Source: CAIYYX01 sp035530135 (lineage in GTDB: Bacteria; Pseudomonadota; Gammaproteobacteria; Burkholderiales; Rhodocyclaceae). Taken from it: a stretch of 64,000 nt of DNA. Where the stretch lies: the NCBI GenBank assembly GCA_035530135.1, contig DATKVJ010000021.1, forward strand, positions 18,594 through 82,593. Reading direction: 5' to 3'. Below the pieces are notes generated by a model. That model did not search any database, was not told the origin of the DNA, and was given only the letters and a program-made list of their open reading frames with translations. Shown here one piece after another: positions 17,156 through 26,912 of this stretch (positions within the stretch are counted from its first letter, which is position 1; each line of letters starts with the position of its first letter). A program made the translations under genes and the position numbers.

Positions 17156-18054
17156 TGCCCGCCCTCCATCCCCCTTTCGCCCTCCAGCCGGACCCAAGCG
17201 TCGAGGGTGGCGCCGACGTTCAGGGCGATGAAGGGCGCGTAGGCCTCGATCACCTGATCGGCCTGCGACGCCAGGATGCCGGAGAGGGCGATGCGTCCGC
17301 CCGGAGCGAGCCGCGCCGCGAGCAGCGGCGCCAGCACGCACAGCGGATTGGTCAGGATGTTGGCGACCACGAGGTCGAAGCTCTCCGCGATCGCCGCGCG
17401 CGAGTGGCGCAATTCCAGGGTCACGCCGTTGTTCGCGGCATTGTCGCGCGCTGCGGCGAGCGCGTTGTCGTCGATATCCACCCCGAGCACCGCGCCGGCG
17501 CCGAGCTTGGCCGCGGCGATGGCCAGGATGCCCGAGCCGCAGCCGTAGTCGAGCACCCGCTCGCCGCCGGAGATCGCAGCGCATAGCCATTCCAGGCAGA
17601 GCCGAGTGGTCGGATGCGAGCCGGTGCCGAAGGCCATGCCCGGATCCAGGATCAGATTGATCGCGGCCGGGTCGGGCGCCGCGTGCCAGGTCGGCACGAT
17701 CCAGAGGCGCTCGTTGATGCGGATCGGCTCGAACTGGGCCTGGGTGAGCTGCACCCAGTTCTGTTCGGCGATTTCCTCGATCTCGATCTCGGGCAGGTCG
17801 GTGAGACCCGCGGCACGGCAGGCGGCAGCGATGCGGCCGGGAAGATCTTCGGCCGGGGAGAACAGGGCGGCCACCCGGCTCTCCTGCCACAAGGGAGTGT
17901 CGGGACCGCCCGGCTCGCCGAATTGCGGCGTCTCAGCCGGCGTCCCGGCCAGGGCGTCCTCGACGGAAAGCGACAGTGCGCCCTGCTCCAGCAGCGCCTC
18001 GGAGAGCGCTTCGACGTGGGCGGCATCGGCGCATAGCTTGACATTGAGCCACAT
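17149..18054 (-). CDS. prmA: Ribosomal protein L11 methyltransferase
   Basis: A 301-residue protein with the N-terminal substrate-recognition domain (MWLNVKLCADAAHVEALSEAL) and a C-terminal SAM-dependent fold with DPGMAFGTGSHPTT, VLDYGCGSGILAIAAAKLGA and VVANILTNPL, all diagnostic for PrmA. It trimethylates amino groups of ribosomal protein L11. It lies downstream of accC by 29 bp and upstream of the DUF3426 gene with overlap, the common accB-accC-prmA order. Confidence 0.95.
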   Translation of the reverse strand: MWLNVKLCADAAHVEALSEALLEQGALSLSVEDALAGTPAETPQFGEPGGPDTPLWQESRVAALFSPAEDLPGRIAAACRAAGLTDLPEIEIEEIAEQNWVQLTQAQFEPIRINERLWIVPTWHAAPDPAAINLILDPGMAFGTGSHPTTRLCLEWLCAAISGGERVLDYGCGSGILAIAAAKLGAGAVLGVDIDDNALAAARDNAANNGVTLELRHSRAAIAESFDLVVANILTNPLCVLAPLLAARLAPGGRIALSGILASQADQVIEAYAPFIALNVGATLDAWVRLEGERGMEGGQC

Positions 18055-18083
18055 GGCTCAAGGACTCCGGCCGGGGGATGGCT

Positions 18084-19451
18084 TCATTGCTTGCCCTTGG
18101 TCGCCTCTTCCTTCGCGGCGAGCTTCTCCTCGAGGTAGTGGATGCTGGTGCCGCCCTTGACGAAGCGGGCATCGTGCATCAGCTCCTGGTGCAGCGGAAT
18201 GTTGGTGCTGATGCCCTCCACCGCCATTTCGGACAGGGCGATGCGCATGCGCCGGATCGCCTGATCGCGGCTGTCGCCGGTGGCGATCAGCTTGCCGATC
18301 AGGGAGTCGTAGTACTGCGGCACCGTGTAACCCTGGTAGATGTGCGAGTCGATGCGTATGCCGGGCCCGCCAGGGGCGTGATAGGTGCCGATCCGGCCGG
18401 GCGAGGGCGTGAACTTGAATGGATCCTCGGCATTGATCCGGCATTCGATGGCGTGGCCCCTGAGTACCACGTCGCGTTGGCGCAGCCACAGCTTTTCGCC
18501 GTCGGCGATGCGGATCTGCGCCTGGACGATGTCGATGCCGGTGACCTGCTCGGTGACCGGATGTTCCACCTGCACCCGGGTGTTCATCTCGATGAAGTAG
18601 AACTCGCCGTTCTCGTAGAGGAACTCGAAGGTGCCGGCCCCGCGGTAGCCGATCTTGCGGCAGGCCTCGGCGCAGCGTTCGCCGACCCGGCTGATCAGGC
18701 GCCGGTTGATATCCGGCGCCGGCGCCTCTTCGATCACCTTTTGGTGGCGGCGCTGCATCGAGCAGTCGCGCTCGCCCAGATAGACGGCGTTGTCGAAGCT
18801 GTCGGCGAGCACCTGGATCTCGATGTGGCGCGGGTTCTCAAGGAACTTTTCGAGGTATACGGTGGCGTTGCCGAAAGCCGCGCCGGCTTCGGCGCGGGTG
18901 GTGGTGACGGCATTGAGCAGGGCCGCCTCGGTGTGCACCACGCGCATGCCGCGGCCGCCGCCACCGCCGGCCGCCTTGATGATGACCGGGTAGCCGACGG
19001 CGCGGGCGATCCTGACGACCTCCTTGGGGTCTTCGGGCAGCGCACCCTCGGAACCCGGCACGCAGGGCACGCCGGCTTCCTTCATGGTGTTCTTGGCGTT
19101 CACCTTGTCGCCCATCAGGCTGATGGTCTCCGGGCGCGGGCCGATGAAGACGAAACCGGATTTCTCGACGCGCTCGGCGAAATCGGCGTTTTCCGAGAGG
19201 AAACCGTAGCCGGGGTGGATCGCCTCGGCGTCGGTCACCTCGGCCGCCGAGATGATCGCCGGGATGTTGAGATAACTGGCGGCGGAGGGGGCCGGACCGA
19301 TGCACACCGACTCGTCGGCGAGCTTGACGTATTTCGCTTCGGTGTCGGCGGTCGAGTGCACGACGACGGTCTTGATGCCCAACTCGCGGCAGGCCCGCTG
19401 GATGCGGAGGGCGATTTCACCCCGATTGGCGATCAGAATTTTTTCAAACAT
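18084..19451 (-). CDS. accC: Acetyl-CoA carboxylase, biotin carboxylase subunit
   Basis: A 455-residue ATP-grasp enzyme. N-terminus MFEKILIANRGEIALRI, the glycine-rich ATP loop KAAGGGGGRGMRVV, and EMNTRVQVEHPVTE near the active site are diagnostic. With ATP and bicarbonate it carboxylates biotin on AccB in the first committed step of fatty acid synthesis. Length matches the family. It lies 39 bp downstream of accB on the same strand and is surely co-transcribed with it. Confidence 0.97.
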   Translation of the reverse strand: MFEKILIANRGEIALRIQRACRELGIKTVVVHSTADTEAKYVKLADESVCIGPAPSAASYLNIPAIISAAEVTDAEAIHPGYGFLSENADFAERVEKSGFVFIGPRPETISLMGDKVNAKNTMKEAGVPCVPGSEGALPEDPKEVVRIARAVGYPVIIKAAGGGGGRGMRVVHTEAALLNAVTTTRAEAGAAFGNATVYLEKFLENPRHIEIQVLADSFDNAVYLGERDCSMQRRHQKVIEEAPAPDINRRLISRVGERCAEACRKIGYRGAGTFEFLYENGEFYFIEMNTRVQVEHPVTEQVTGIDIVQAQIRIADGEKLWLRQRDVVLRGHAIECRINAEDPFKFTPSPGRIGTYHAPGGPGIRIDSHIYQGYTVPQYYDSLIGKLIATGDSRDQAIRRMRIALSEMAVEGISTNIPLHQELMHDARFVKGGTSIHYLEEKLAAKEEATKGKQ

Positions 19452-19490
19452 GGTTTTGAATACCCAGGACGCCCCGCGTCGCAGCCGGTT

Positions 19491-19946
<456 letters not shown>

Positions 19947-19995
19947 GGTGTGCTCCCTGCAAGTCGGCGCGCGGGGCGGGCCCGGCGCCCGTGGA

Positions 19996-20496
19996 TCAGG
20001 ATGGGCGGATGCGCGCCAGCGCGGCGAGTGCGGCTTCTAGGGCCAACTCGTAACCCTGGGCGCCTAGTCCGCAGATGACGCCGACGGCGATATCGGAAAA
20101 ATACGAATGCTGGCGGAAGCTCTCCCTGGCATGGATATTCGACAGGTGGACCTCGATGAACGGGATGTTCACCGCCAACAGCGCGTCGCGCAGGGCCACG
20201 CTGGTGTGCGTGTACCCGGCCGGGTTGATGATGATGAAACGGATGTCCTCGCTCGCCGCCGATTGGATCCGGTCGATCAGCTCCCCTTCGCTGTTGCTCT
20301 GGAAGCTCTCGATCCGGATGCCGTCGGCGCGGGCGCGTGCCTCCATCGCCAGATGGATGTCGGCCAGCGTGGTGCGGCCATAGACCCCGGGTTCGCGGCT
20401 GCCGAGCAGGTTCAGGTTCGGACCGTGCAAGGCCAGAATACGGGGTGGTCCGGTCTCGGCCTGACTGCTCTTTTGAGTGCGAGTTTGCTTCACCAT
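19996..20496 (-). CDS. aroQ: Type II 3-dehydroquinate dehydratase
   Basis: A 166-residue small type II enzyme of the shikimate pathway. LALHGPNLNLLGSREPGVYG (with the catalytic Tyr), the QSNSEGELIDRI stretch, INPAGYTHTSVALRDAL and EVHLSNIHARESFRQHSYFS carry the conserved active-site residues. It converts 3-dehydroquinate to 3-dehydroshikimate. The N-terminal extension of about 18 polar residues is longer than the typical start, so the real start may be internal, although no nearer ATG is evident. Confidence 0.95.
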   Translation of the reverse strand: MVKQTRTQKSSQAETGPPRILALHGPNLNLLGSREPGVYGRTTLADIHLAMEARARADGIRIESFQSNSEGELIDRIQSAASEDIRFIIINPAGYTHTSVALRDALLAVNIPFIEVHLSNIHARESFRQHSYFSDIAVGVICGLGAQGYELALEAALAALARIRPS

Positions 20497-20557
20497 GTCT
20501 GCAAGTTTGCCGCAAATGGCCGCATCTTGTCCAGCGGCAGCTCATTCCGGACCGCGT

Positions 20558-21088
20558 TCATTTTGCCAGGGCGACGAGAACCTTTTCCAGCTCGGACTCC
20601 TGCCAGAGACCCAGCCGGGTCTGCAGCAATTTGCCGTCGCGGCCGAGGATTACGGTGAACGGCAGCCCGCCTTCGTGGTCCCCGAGCTGCTCGGTGAGCC
20701 CCATCAGCGCGGTGCCGCCGACCAGGAGCGGATAGCTGACCGGCAGGTCGTGCGAGAATTGCCGTATCTTATCCGCAGAATCGATGCCGATCCCGACAAA
20801 TTGTACATTTTTCGCCGAAAATTTGCTTTGCAGCCTGGAAAATCCCGGCATTTCCTCGCGGCAGGGCGGGCACCAGGTTGCCCAGAAATTCACCACCAGC
20901 ACCTTTCCCCGCCATTGCTGCATCGATTGGCTGGCGCCGGCGGCATCCGGCAGGGTCAGGGCCAAGAGTTCCCTGGCGCCGGCCGGATCGCTCGGGAAAA
21001 CCTGCTGCAGATGGCTGACCAGGTAACCGGCGCCGGCCGCCGCCAAGGCCACCGCGGCGATCAGGAGGTTGCGGGCGAGACGATTCAT
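20558..21088 (-). CDS. TlpA/ResA-type membrane-anchored thioredoxin
   Basis: A 176-residue protein with one N-terminal membrane anchor (LLIAAVALAAAGAGYLVS) and a periplasmic thioredoxin fold with active site NFWATWCPPCREEMP. Such proteins reduce disulfides in apocytochromes c, copper chaperones or other periplasmic targets. The WCPPC motif is the TlpA/ResA form. The start ATG overlaps the stop of the upstream unknown gene by 4 bp (ATGA). A cytochrome oxidase operon lies nearby on the other strand, but a link is only a suggestion. Confidence 0.88.
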   Translation of the reverse strand: MNRLARNLLIAAVALAAAGAGYLVSHLQQVFPSDPAGARELLALTLPDAAGASQSMQQWRGKVLVVNFWATWCPPCREEMPGFSRLQSKFSAKNVQFVGIGIDSADKIRQFSHDLPVSYPLLVGGTALMGLTEQLGDHEGGLPFTVILGRDGKLLQTRLGLWQESELEKVLVALAK

Positions 21089-21693
21089 GATTGCTCCAGC
21101 AAGGCGGCGACCGTTTCGGTGCGGGCCCGCGTCGCCACCTGGCCGGTGTGGGGGTTGCGGCGGTGGCTGCGTTCCAGGGTGTGGGGATAGACCGACAGCA
21201 GCAGCATCGCCTCGCCGCCATCCAGCCGCAACCGGGCCTCGGGAGCGTCTGGGCCGGTTCGATGGATATCTGCATATTCGAAGTCGATCCCGCTATCCAG
21301 GAGGAAGATCTCGACATCTTTGGCGCTGTCGGCGAAAAGTTCGATCTCCGCCTCGGCGTAGCGCCCGGCCGTGCCATCCAACGCGGGGCCGGTCAGATAG
21401 GGGTGGAATTGGTCGAGCAGGCGCATCAGCGACAGGGCGCTGCGCCGCAGGGCGGCGAGCCGCTCGCGCAGTTCGTCTTCCTGGAAGACCGCCTGATAGG
21501 CGCGCAAGGCTTCTTCGATTTCCTGGTTGGTCGGCAGCGCCTCGCTGTCCGGCGCGCCCAGATTCTTGGCGGCCTTGCGCTTGGCCAGACCATAATCGGC
21601 GATGCCGTCCTCGGCCATCAGACGGGCGGCCAGACTGGCAATGTCGCGGCGCATGGCGTCGATTTGCGGCGAATGCTTGAAGCGGCGAGGCAT
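21085..21693 (-). CDS. Conserved protein of unknown function next to mpl
   Basis: A 202-residue soluble protein. I take the ATG at 21693 (MPRRFKHSPQIDAMRRDIA) because the frame upstream of it overlaps mpl on the other strand and looks non-coding. It begins with a basic helical region, then LAARLMAEDGIADYGLAKRKAAKNLG and a long helix ELRERLAALRRSALSLMRLL. I recall similar proteins beside mpl in beta-proteobacteria, some mislabelled as muramate ligases, but it has no ligase motifs (no P-loop GTHGKTT). No function can be assigned. It is coupled to the TlpA gene. Confidence 0.7.
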   Translation of the reverse strand: MPRRFKHSPQIDAMRRDIASLAARLMAEDGIADYGLAKRKAAKNLGAPDSEALPTNQEIEEALRAYQAVFQEDELRERLAALRRSALSLMRLLDQFHPYLTGPALDGTAGRYAEAEIELFADSAKDVEIFLLDSGIDFEYADIHRTGPDAPEARLRLDGGEAMLLLSVYPHTLERSHRRNPHTGQVATRARTETVAALLEQS

Positions 21694-21751
21694 GGCGGCG
21701 CTATCGGTTACAATCCGGGGCCATTCTACACGGCATTCCGCTCGAGCTGCC

Positions 21752-23134
21752 ATGCGCATCCACATCCTCGGCATCTGCGGCACTTTCATGGGCGGCGTGG
21801 CCTTGCTGGCGCGGGCCGCGGGTCATCAGGTCACCGGCTGCGACGCCAATGTCTATCCGCCGATGAGCAGTCAGCTGGAGGCTCAGGGAATTGCGCTGAC
21901 CGAGGGCTATTCTGCCGGTCAGGTCGCTGTGAACCCCGATCTGTTCGTGGTCGGCAACGCGATTTCGCGCGGCAACCCTCTGCTCGAAGAGATCCTGGCC
22001 CGCAACCTGGCTTACGTTTCCGGCCCGCAGTGGCTGGCGGAGCACATCCTGCCCGGCCGCTGGGTGCTCGGCGTGGCCGGTACCCACGGCAAGACCACGA
22101 CCACCGCGATGCTGGCGTGGATACTGGAGGAGGCCGGGCTCGCCCCCGGCTTCCTGATCGGCGGCGTGCCGCAGGACTTCGGCGTTTCGGCGCGACTCAC
22201 CGATTCGCCCTTTTTCGTCATCGAGGCGGACGAATACGACACCGCCTTCTGCGACAAGCGCTCGAAATTCCTGCACTACCGTCCCAGGACCGCGATCCTG
22301 AACAACCTCGAGTTCGATCATGCGGACATCTTCAGCGATCTTGCGGCGATCGAGACACAATTCCATCACTTGGTGCGTACCCTGCCGAACAATGGCCTGA
22401 TCGTCGCCAATGGCGCCGAGCCCGCGCTGAAACGCGTTCTCGACCGCGGCTGCTGGACGCCGGTGGAGTGGTTCAACGTGCCCGACGCTTGGCAGGCCGG
22501 GCCGGAGGCCAGCGATGGCCGCTTTCCCGTGACCCTGGCGGGGCGCGAAATCGGCAGCACCCGCCTGGCCCTGCCCGGCGCCCACAACCGCGCCAATGCG
22601 CTCGCCGCGCTGGCGGCGGCCCGTCACGCCGGCGTGTCCGCAGACATGGCGTTGCAGGCGCTGTCGCGCTTCAAGGGCGTCAAGCGGCGAATGGAGGTGC
22701 GCGGCGAGGTGCGCGGCGTGACGGTCTATGACGATTTTGCCCATCACCCGACGGCCATCGCGGCGACCATCGCCGGATTGCGCGGGACGATCGGGAAGGG
22801 GCGTGTCCTCGCGGTGCTCGAGCCGCGTTCGAACACCATGAAACTCGGCGTCATGAAGGGTCTGCTGCCGGGCAGCCTGGCCGGAGCCGACGCGGTGTTC
22901 TGCTATGGCAAGAACCTCGGCTGGGACGCGCTAGCCGCGCTGGCGCCGCTGGGTGGCAAGGCGCAGGTATTTGAACAGCTCGCGGCACTGGTCGCCGCGG
23001 TTGTCGCGGAGGCTCGCGCAGGCGACCGGATCTTGGTGATGAGCAACGGCAGTTTTGGCGGCGTCCATGAATTGCTGCTTGCCGCAATCGCAGCTAATGA
23101 CACCTTATCGCCCCATAAAATATATAAACCTTAA
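21752..23134 (+). CDS. mpl: UDP-N-acetylmuramate:L-alanyl-gamma-D-glutamyl-meso-diaminopimelate ligase
   Basis: A 460-residue Mur-ligase family enzyme starting MRIHILGICGTFMGGVALLA. The ATP-binding loop VAGTHGKTTTTAMLAW, the EADEYDTAFCDKRSKF stretch and the NLEFDHADIF motif identify Mpl rather than MurC. It reattaches recycled tripeptide to UDP-MurNAc during peptidoglycan turnover. The start ATG at 21752 is 58 bp from the divergent unknown gene; TACAAT at 21709-21714 is a possible -10 on the + strand. Confidence 0.95.
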   Translation: MRIHILGICGTFMGGVALLARAAGHQVTGCDANVYPPMSSQLEAQGIALTEGYSAGQVAVNPDLFVVGNAISRGNPLLEEILARNLAYVSGPQWLAEHILPGRWVLGVAGTHGKTTTTAMLAWILEEAGLAPGFLIGGVPQDFGVSARLTDSPFFVIEADEYDTAFCDKRSKFLHYRPRTAILNNLEFDHADIFSDLAAIETQFHHLVRTLPNNGLIVANGAEPALKRVLDRGCWTPVEWFNVPDAWQAGPEASDGRFPVTLAGREIGSTRLALPGAHNRANALAALAAARHAGVSADMALQALSRFKGVKRRMEVRGEVRGVTVYDDFAHHPTAIAATIAGLRGTIGKGRVLAVLEPRSNTMKLGVMKGLLPGSLAGADAVFCYGKNLGWDALAALAPLGGKAQVFEQLAALVAAVVAEARAGDRILVMSNGSFGGVHELLLAAIAANDTLSPHKIYKP

Positions 23135-23144
23135 ATTATAATGG

Positions 23145-23173
23145 TTGAAGATAAATCCGGGCTGTGATAAATT
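23145..23173 (+). promoter_or_regulatory. Possible sigma70 promoter of the cox operon
   Basis: TTGAAG (23145-23150), a 17-bp spacer and TAAATT (23168-23173) match four of six bases in each consensus box. They lie within the 300-bp gene-free stretch 23135-23434 between mpl and coxB. The rest of that stretch, a long possible leader, shows no gene or obvious terminator to me. Confidence 0.35.
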
Positions 23174-23434
23174 TTCTCGGCCTCGTTTGCCGGCGCGAAC
23201 AGCTCCTACCGACTTGCGGCTAGACGCAGGCATGGAGCGTATGAGGGCTTGAGGGAGAGTCGGGGAGTCGCGTTTCAAGAGCCTGTTCCAGGCGGACGTC
23301 GGCGCCAGCTGACTGAGTGATGCGCGAAGTGTCGTTGTTCTACCGCCTTCAGATCTTCGATAAAGTGAAATATCGCCGCCGGCTGCGACGAGGGGATTGA
23401 TTTGGAAACGCATATCAAAACGGGGTTTATCAAT

Positions 23435-24577
23435 ATGACCAAGCAAGCACGGTGCGCAAGCGTGCCTCGTCTGGCGGCATTAGCGGTTCTAGGGCTGCTG
23501 AGCAGGGCGGCTGGCGCTGCCTACGAAGTGAACTTCCAGGAACCCGCCACCGCGCTGGCCCAGGAGGTCTATGACCTGCACATGTGGATGATGGGCGTTT
23601 GCCTCACCATCTTCGTCATCGTGTTCGGGGTGATGTTCTATTCGGTCATCAGGCATCGCAAGTCATCGGGCGGGACGCCGGCCAACTTCCACGAGAACAC
23701 CCAAGTCGAGATTCTGTGGACCGCGATCCCGTTTCTGATCCTCATCGCCATTTCTTGGCCGGTCACCAAGACGCTGCTCGCGATGAGAGACTCCTCCAAT
23801 TCCGACATCACCATCAAGGCGACCGGCTACCAATGGAAGTGGGGCTACGACTACCTGAACGGGGAGGGTGAGGGGATCAAGTTCATGAGCGTCCTCTCCA
23901 CCCCCGAAGATCAACTCGACGGCAAGGCGGCCAAGGACCCGCACTACCTGCTCGAGGTCGATAATCACCTGGTCGTGCCGGTGGGCAAGAAGATCCGCAT
24001 CCTGACGACCTCCAACGACGTCATCCACGCCTGGTTTGTCCCGTCGCTCGGGGTCCAGCAGGACGCGATTCCCGGCTTCATCCGGGATACCTGGTTCCGC
24101 GCCGACCGGGAGGGGGTGTTCCGCGGCCAGTGCGCGCAATTGTGCGGCAAGGGCCACGGCTTCATGCCGATCGTGGTGGATGTGGTGTCCGAGAAAAAAT
24201 ACGCCGCCTGGGTGGCCGAGCAGAAGCAGAGGATGGCGGCCAGCGCCGAGGATGTGAACAAGGTTTGGCAGTTCGCGGATCTGATGAAGCACGGCCATGA
24301 GGTGTTCGTCAAGAACTGCGCCGCTTGCCACCAGCTGACCGGCAAGGGTATCCCCGGAGTGTTTCCGGCCCTGGACGGCTCCAAGGTCGCGAACGGCCCC
24401 AGGATCGAGCACATCAAGACGGTGCTGAACGGCCGTCCGGGTACGGCGATGGCGGCCTTCGGCAAGCAATTGTCCGACACCGACATCGCGGCGGTGATCA
24501 CCTATGAGCGCAACTCCTGGAGCAACAAGACCGGAGATGCCATCCAGCCGTCCGAGGTCAAGGCGGCGCGCCGCTGA
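23435..24577 (+). CDS. coxB: Cytochrome c oxidase subunit II with fused cytochrome c domain
   Basis: A 380-residue protein. ATG 23435 gives a signal peptide ending near GAAYEVNF; a TTG at 23402 with a GAGGGG site is an alternative that adds 11 residues. Two transmembrane helices are followed by the CuA domain (H198, C233, C237, H241, M244 in GQCAQLCGKGHGFM) and a C-terminal cytochrome c domain with heme site CAACH (295-299). The CuA motif has Gln where Glu is usual. It receives electrons and passes them to heme a in CoxA; the extra heme makes it caa3-like. Confidence 0.95.
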   Translation: MTKQARCASVPRLAALAVLGLLSRAAGAAYEVNFQEPATALAQEVYDLHMWMMGVCLTIFVIVFGVMFYSVIRHRKSSGGTPANFHENTQVEILWTAIPFLILIAISWPVTKTLLAMRDSSNSDITIKATGYQWKWGYDYLNGEGEGIKFMSVLSTPEDQLDGKAAKDPHYLLEVDNHLVVPVGKKIRILTTSNDVIHAWFVPSLGVQQDAIPGFIRDTWFRADREGVFRGQCAQLCGKGHGFMPIVVDVVSEKKYAAWVAEQKQRMAASAEDVNKVWQFADLMKHGHEVFVKNCAACHQLTGKGIPGVFPALDGSKVANGPRIEHIKTVLNGRPGTAMAAFGKQLSDTDIAAVITYERNSWSNKTGDAIQPSEVKAARR

Positions 24578-24625
24578 CCGCGTCAGGGCGAGATGCAATA
24601 GCATAATCGAATACAGGAGAGCACG

Positions 24626-26209
24626 ATGGAAGCAACGGCAATAGGGCATGCGGATGCGCATGATCATGGGCATCAGCCGACCGGCCTGAAGCGCTGGCTG
24701 ACGACGACCAACCACAAGGACATCGGTACGATGTACCTGTGGTTCAGTTTCACCATGTTCATCGTCGGCGGCATCATGGCGCTGCTCATCCGCGCCGAGT
24801 TGTTCCAGCCCGGCCTGCAGTTCCTGGAGCCCGAGCGCTACAACCAGATCGTCACCCTGCACGGCCTGATCATGGTCTTCGGCGCGATCATGCCGGCCTT
24901 CGTCGGCTTCGCCAACTGGATGATCCCATTGCAGATCGGCGCCTCGGACATGGCCTTCGGCCGCCTCAACAACTGGAGTTTCTGGCTGCTGATCCCGGCC
25001 AGCCTGCTGCTCGTCACCTCCCTCGTCGTGCCCGGCGGCGCCGCCGGCGTCGGCTGGACCCTCTATCCGCCCCTGTCGATACAGATGGGGATGGGCATGG
25101 ACCTGACGATTTTCGCGGTGCACATCCTCGGCATTTCCTCGATCCTCGGTTCGATCAACATCATCACCACCATCCTCAACCTGCGCGCGCCGGGGATGAC
25201 GTTGATGAAAATGCCCATGTTCGCCTGGACCTGGCTGATCACCGCCTTCCTGATCATCGCGGTGATGCCGGTCTTCGCCGGGGCGGTGACCATGCTCCTG
25301 ACCGACCGCCATTTCGGCACGAGCTTCTTCAGCGCCGCCGGCGGCGGCGATCCGGTGCTATACCAGCACGTCTTCTGGTTCTTCGGCCACCCCGAGGTCT
25401 ATATCGTGATCCTGCCCGGGTTCGGCATCATCTCCCAGGTGGTCCCCGCCTTCTCGCGCAAGCCACTGTTCGGCTATACCTCGATGGTGTATGCCACGGC
25501 CTCGATCGCGATCCTGTCCTTCTTCGTCTGGGGTCACCACATGTTTACCTCGGGCATGCCCGTGGCCGGACAGCTGTTCTACATGTACGCGACCATGCTG
25601 ATCGCCGTTCCCACGGGAGTGAAGGTGTTCAACTGGATCGCCACGATGTGGCGCGGGGCGCTGAGTTTCGAGACCCCGATGTTGTTTGCGCTCGGTTTCA
25701 TCTTCCTGTTTACCATGGGGGGCTTCTCGGGTCTGGTGCTGGCGATGACCGCGGTAGACGTGCAATTGCACAACACCTATTACGTGGTGGCTCATTTCCA
25801 CTACACGATGGTCGCCGGCGCGCTGTTCTCGGCCTTCGCCGCGGTCTATTACTGGCTGCCTAAGTGGACCGGTCACATGTACAACGAGAGGCTCGGGAAA
25901 ACGCATTTCTGGCTGACGATGGTTTTCTTCAACATGACCTTCTTCGTCCAGCACTTCCTGGGCCTGGCCGGGATGCCGCGCCGCGTTCCTGACTATGCGC
26001 TGCAGTTCGCAGACTTCAACATGATCTCCTCGATCGGCGCATTCGGCCTGGGGCTTTCCCAGTTGCTGTTCCTCTACGTGGTGATCACCTGCATCAAGGG
26101 CGGACCCAAGGCCGCGGCCAAGCCCTGGGACGGCGCGGAGGGGCTGGAGTGGGAGGTGCCGTCGCCGGCCCCCTATCACACCTGGGAAACCCAGCCGCAG
26201 GTGAAATGA
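24626..26209 (+). CDS. coxA: Cytochrome c oxidase subunit I
   Basis: A 527-residue, 12-helix heme-copper oxidase core. Visible ligands and markers are HGLIMVFG (heme a His), the active-site WFFGHPEVYIVILPGFG with the cross-linked His-Tyr and the Glu of the D-channel typical of A-type oxidases, WGHHMFTSGMP (CuB histidines) and VAHFHYTM (heme a3/a His). It reduces O2 to water while pumping protons. It follows coxB after 48 bp with an AGGAGAG ribosome binding site. Confidence 0.97.
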   Translation: MEATAIGHADAHDHGHQPTGLKRWLTTTNHKDIGTMYLWFSFTMFIVGGIMALLIRAELFQPGLQFLEPERYNQIVTLHGLIMVFGAIMPAFVGFANWMIPLQIGASDMAFGRLNNWSFWLLIPASLLLVTSLVVPGGAAGVGWTLYPPLSIQMGMGMDLTIFAVHILGISSILGSINIITTILNLRAPGMTLMKMPMFAWTWLITAFLIIAVMPVFAGAVTMLLTDRHFGTSFFSAAGGGDPVLYQHVFWFFGHPEVYIVILPGFGIISQVVPAFSRKPLFGYTSMVYATASIAILSFFVWGHHMFTSGMPVAGQLFYMYATMLIAVPTGVKVFNWIATMWRGALSFETPMLFALGFIFLFTMGGFSGLVLAMTAVDVQLHNTYYVVAHFHYTMVAGALFSAFAAVYYWLPKWTGHMYNERLGKTHFWLTMVFFNMTFFVQHFLGLAGMPRRVPDYALQFADFNMISSIGAFGLGLSQLLFLYVVITCIKGGPKAAAKPWDGAEGLEWEVPSPAPYHTWETQPQVK

Positions 26210-26226
26210 GAGAACTGGAAACGACG

Positions 26227-26349
26227 ATGCAAACTCCGGACAAGGGCGCCCAGGGCCGACGCAATCAGCGCCTGGGCTTGATCCTGGGAGCGGTGGCGCT
26301 GGCGTTCTTCTTCGGCTACATCCTTCGCGCCTGGTTGCTGGGACGATGA
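26227..26349 (+). CDS. Cytochrome oxidase small assembly protein
   Basis: A 40-residue protein with one transmembrane helix (LGLILGAVALAFFFGYILRAWLLG) and a basic N-terminus. Position between coxA and ctaG and the sequence pattern match the small assembly protein known in beta-proteobacterial cox operons. I chose ATG 26227; ATG 26206, overlapping the coxA stop (ATGA), would add seven residues. Its stop overlaps the ctaG start. Confidence 0.72.
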   Translation: MQTPDKGAQGRRNQRLGLILGAVALAFFFGYILRAWLLGR

Positions 26350-26912
26350 GCGCCGCTTCCCGGTCCGGTAATCGCAAGACCCTGATCAAGCTCGCGCTGT
26401 TCTCGACCTTGATGTTCGGTTTCGGTTACGCCTTGGTGCCGCTCTATTCGGTGTTCTGCCGCGTGACCGGTCTGAACCAGGTCGGTTCGAGTTTGCACGC
26501 CACGCCGGTCAACACCCAGGTGGATCAGAGCCGGGTGGTGGATGTCGAGTTCGATTCGAACGTCCATGACATGCCCTGGAAGTTCCGCCCCTTGCAATCC
26601 CACATGCTGGTGCATCCGGGCGCGGTTTCACAGGCGACATTCGAAGTGGTGAATGACAAGAACGAGGCGGTGACCGGTCAGGCCATCCCCAGCTACGGGC
26701 CGCGCGAGGCGGCCCAGTATTTCCATAAGCTCAGCTGCTTCTGTTTCAGCAAGCAGACCGTCGCAGCCGGACAGACCAAGAAGATGCCGGTGGTATTCGT
26801 GGTCGATCCGTCCTTGCCCAAGGACATCAATACCATCACGCTGTCCTATACCTTTTTCGAGGTCGAGGGCAATAGTCATGCTGAGAGCGGTACGCCTCCG
26901 AGCAGATCATGA
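26346..26912 (+). CDS. ctaG: Cytochrome c oxidase assembly protein CtaG/Cox11
   Basis: A 188-residue membrane-anchored copper chaperone. One N-terminal helix (LIKLALFSTLMFGFGYALVPLYSVFC) is followed by a periplasmic immunoglobulin-like domain with the copper motif CFCFSKQT and the conserved HKLSCFCF and PVVFVVDP stretches. It delivers copper to the CuB site of CoxA. Its start overlaps the preceding small gene (ATGA), and its stop overlaps the DUF2970 gene, so translation is coupled. Confidence 0.95.
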   Translation: MSAASRSGNRKTLIKLALFSTLMFGFGYALVPLYSVFCRVTGLNQVGSSLHATPVNTQVDQSRVVDVEFDSNVHDMPWKFRPLQSHMLVHPGAVSQATFEVVNDKNEAVTGQAIPSYGPREAAQYFHKLSCFCFSKQTVAAGQTKKMPVVFVVDPSLPKDINTITLSYTFFEVEGNSHAESGTPPSRS

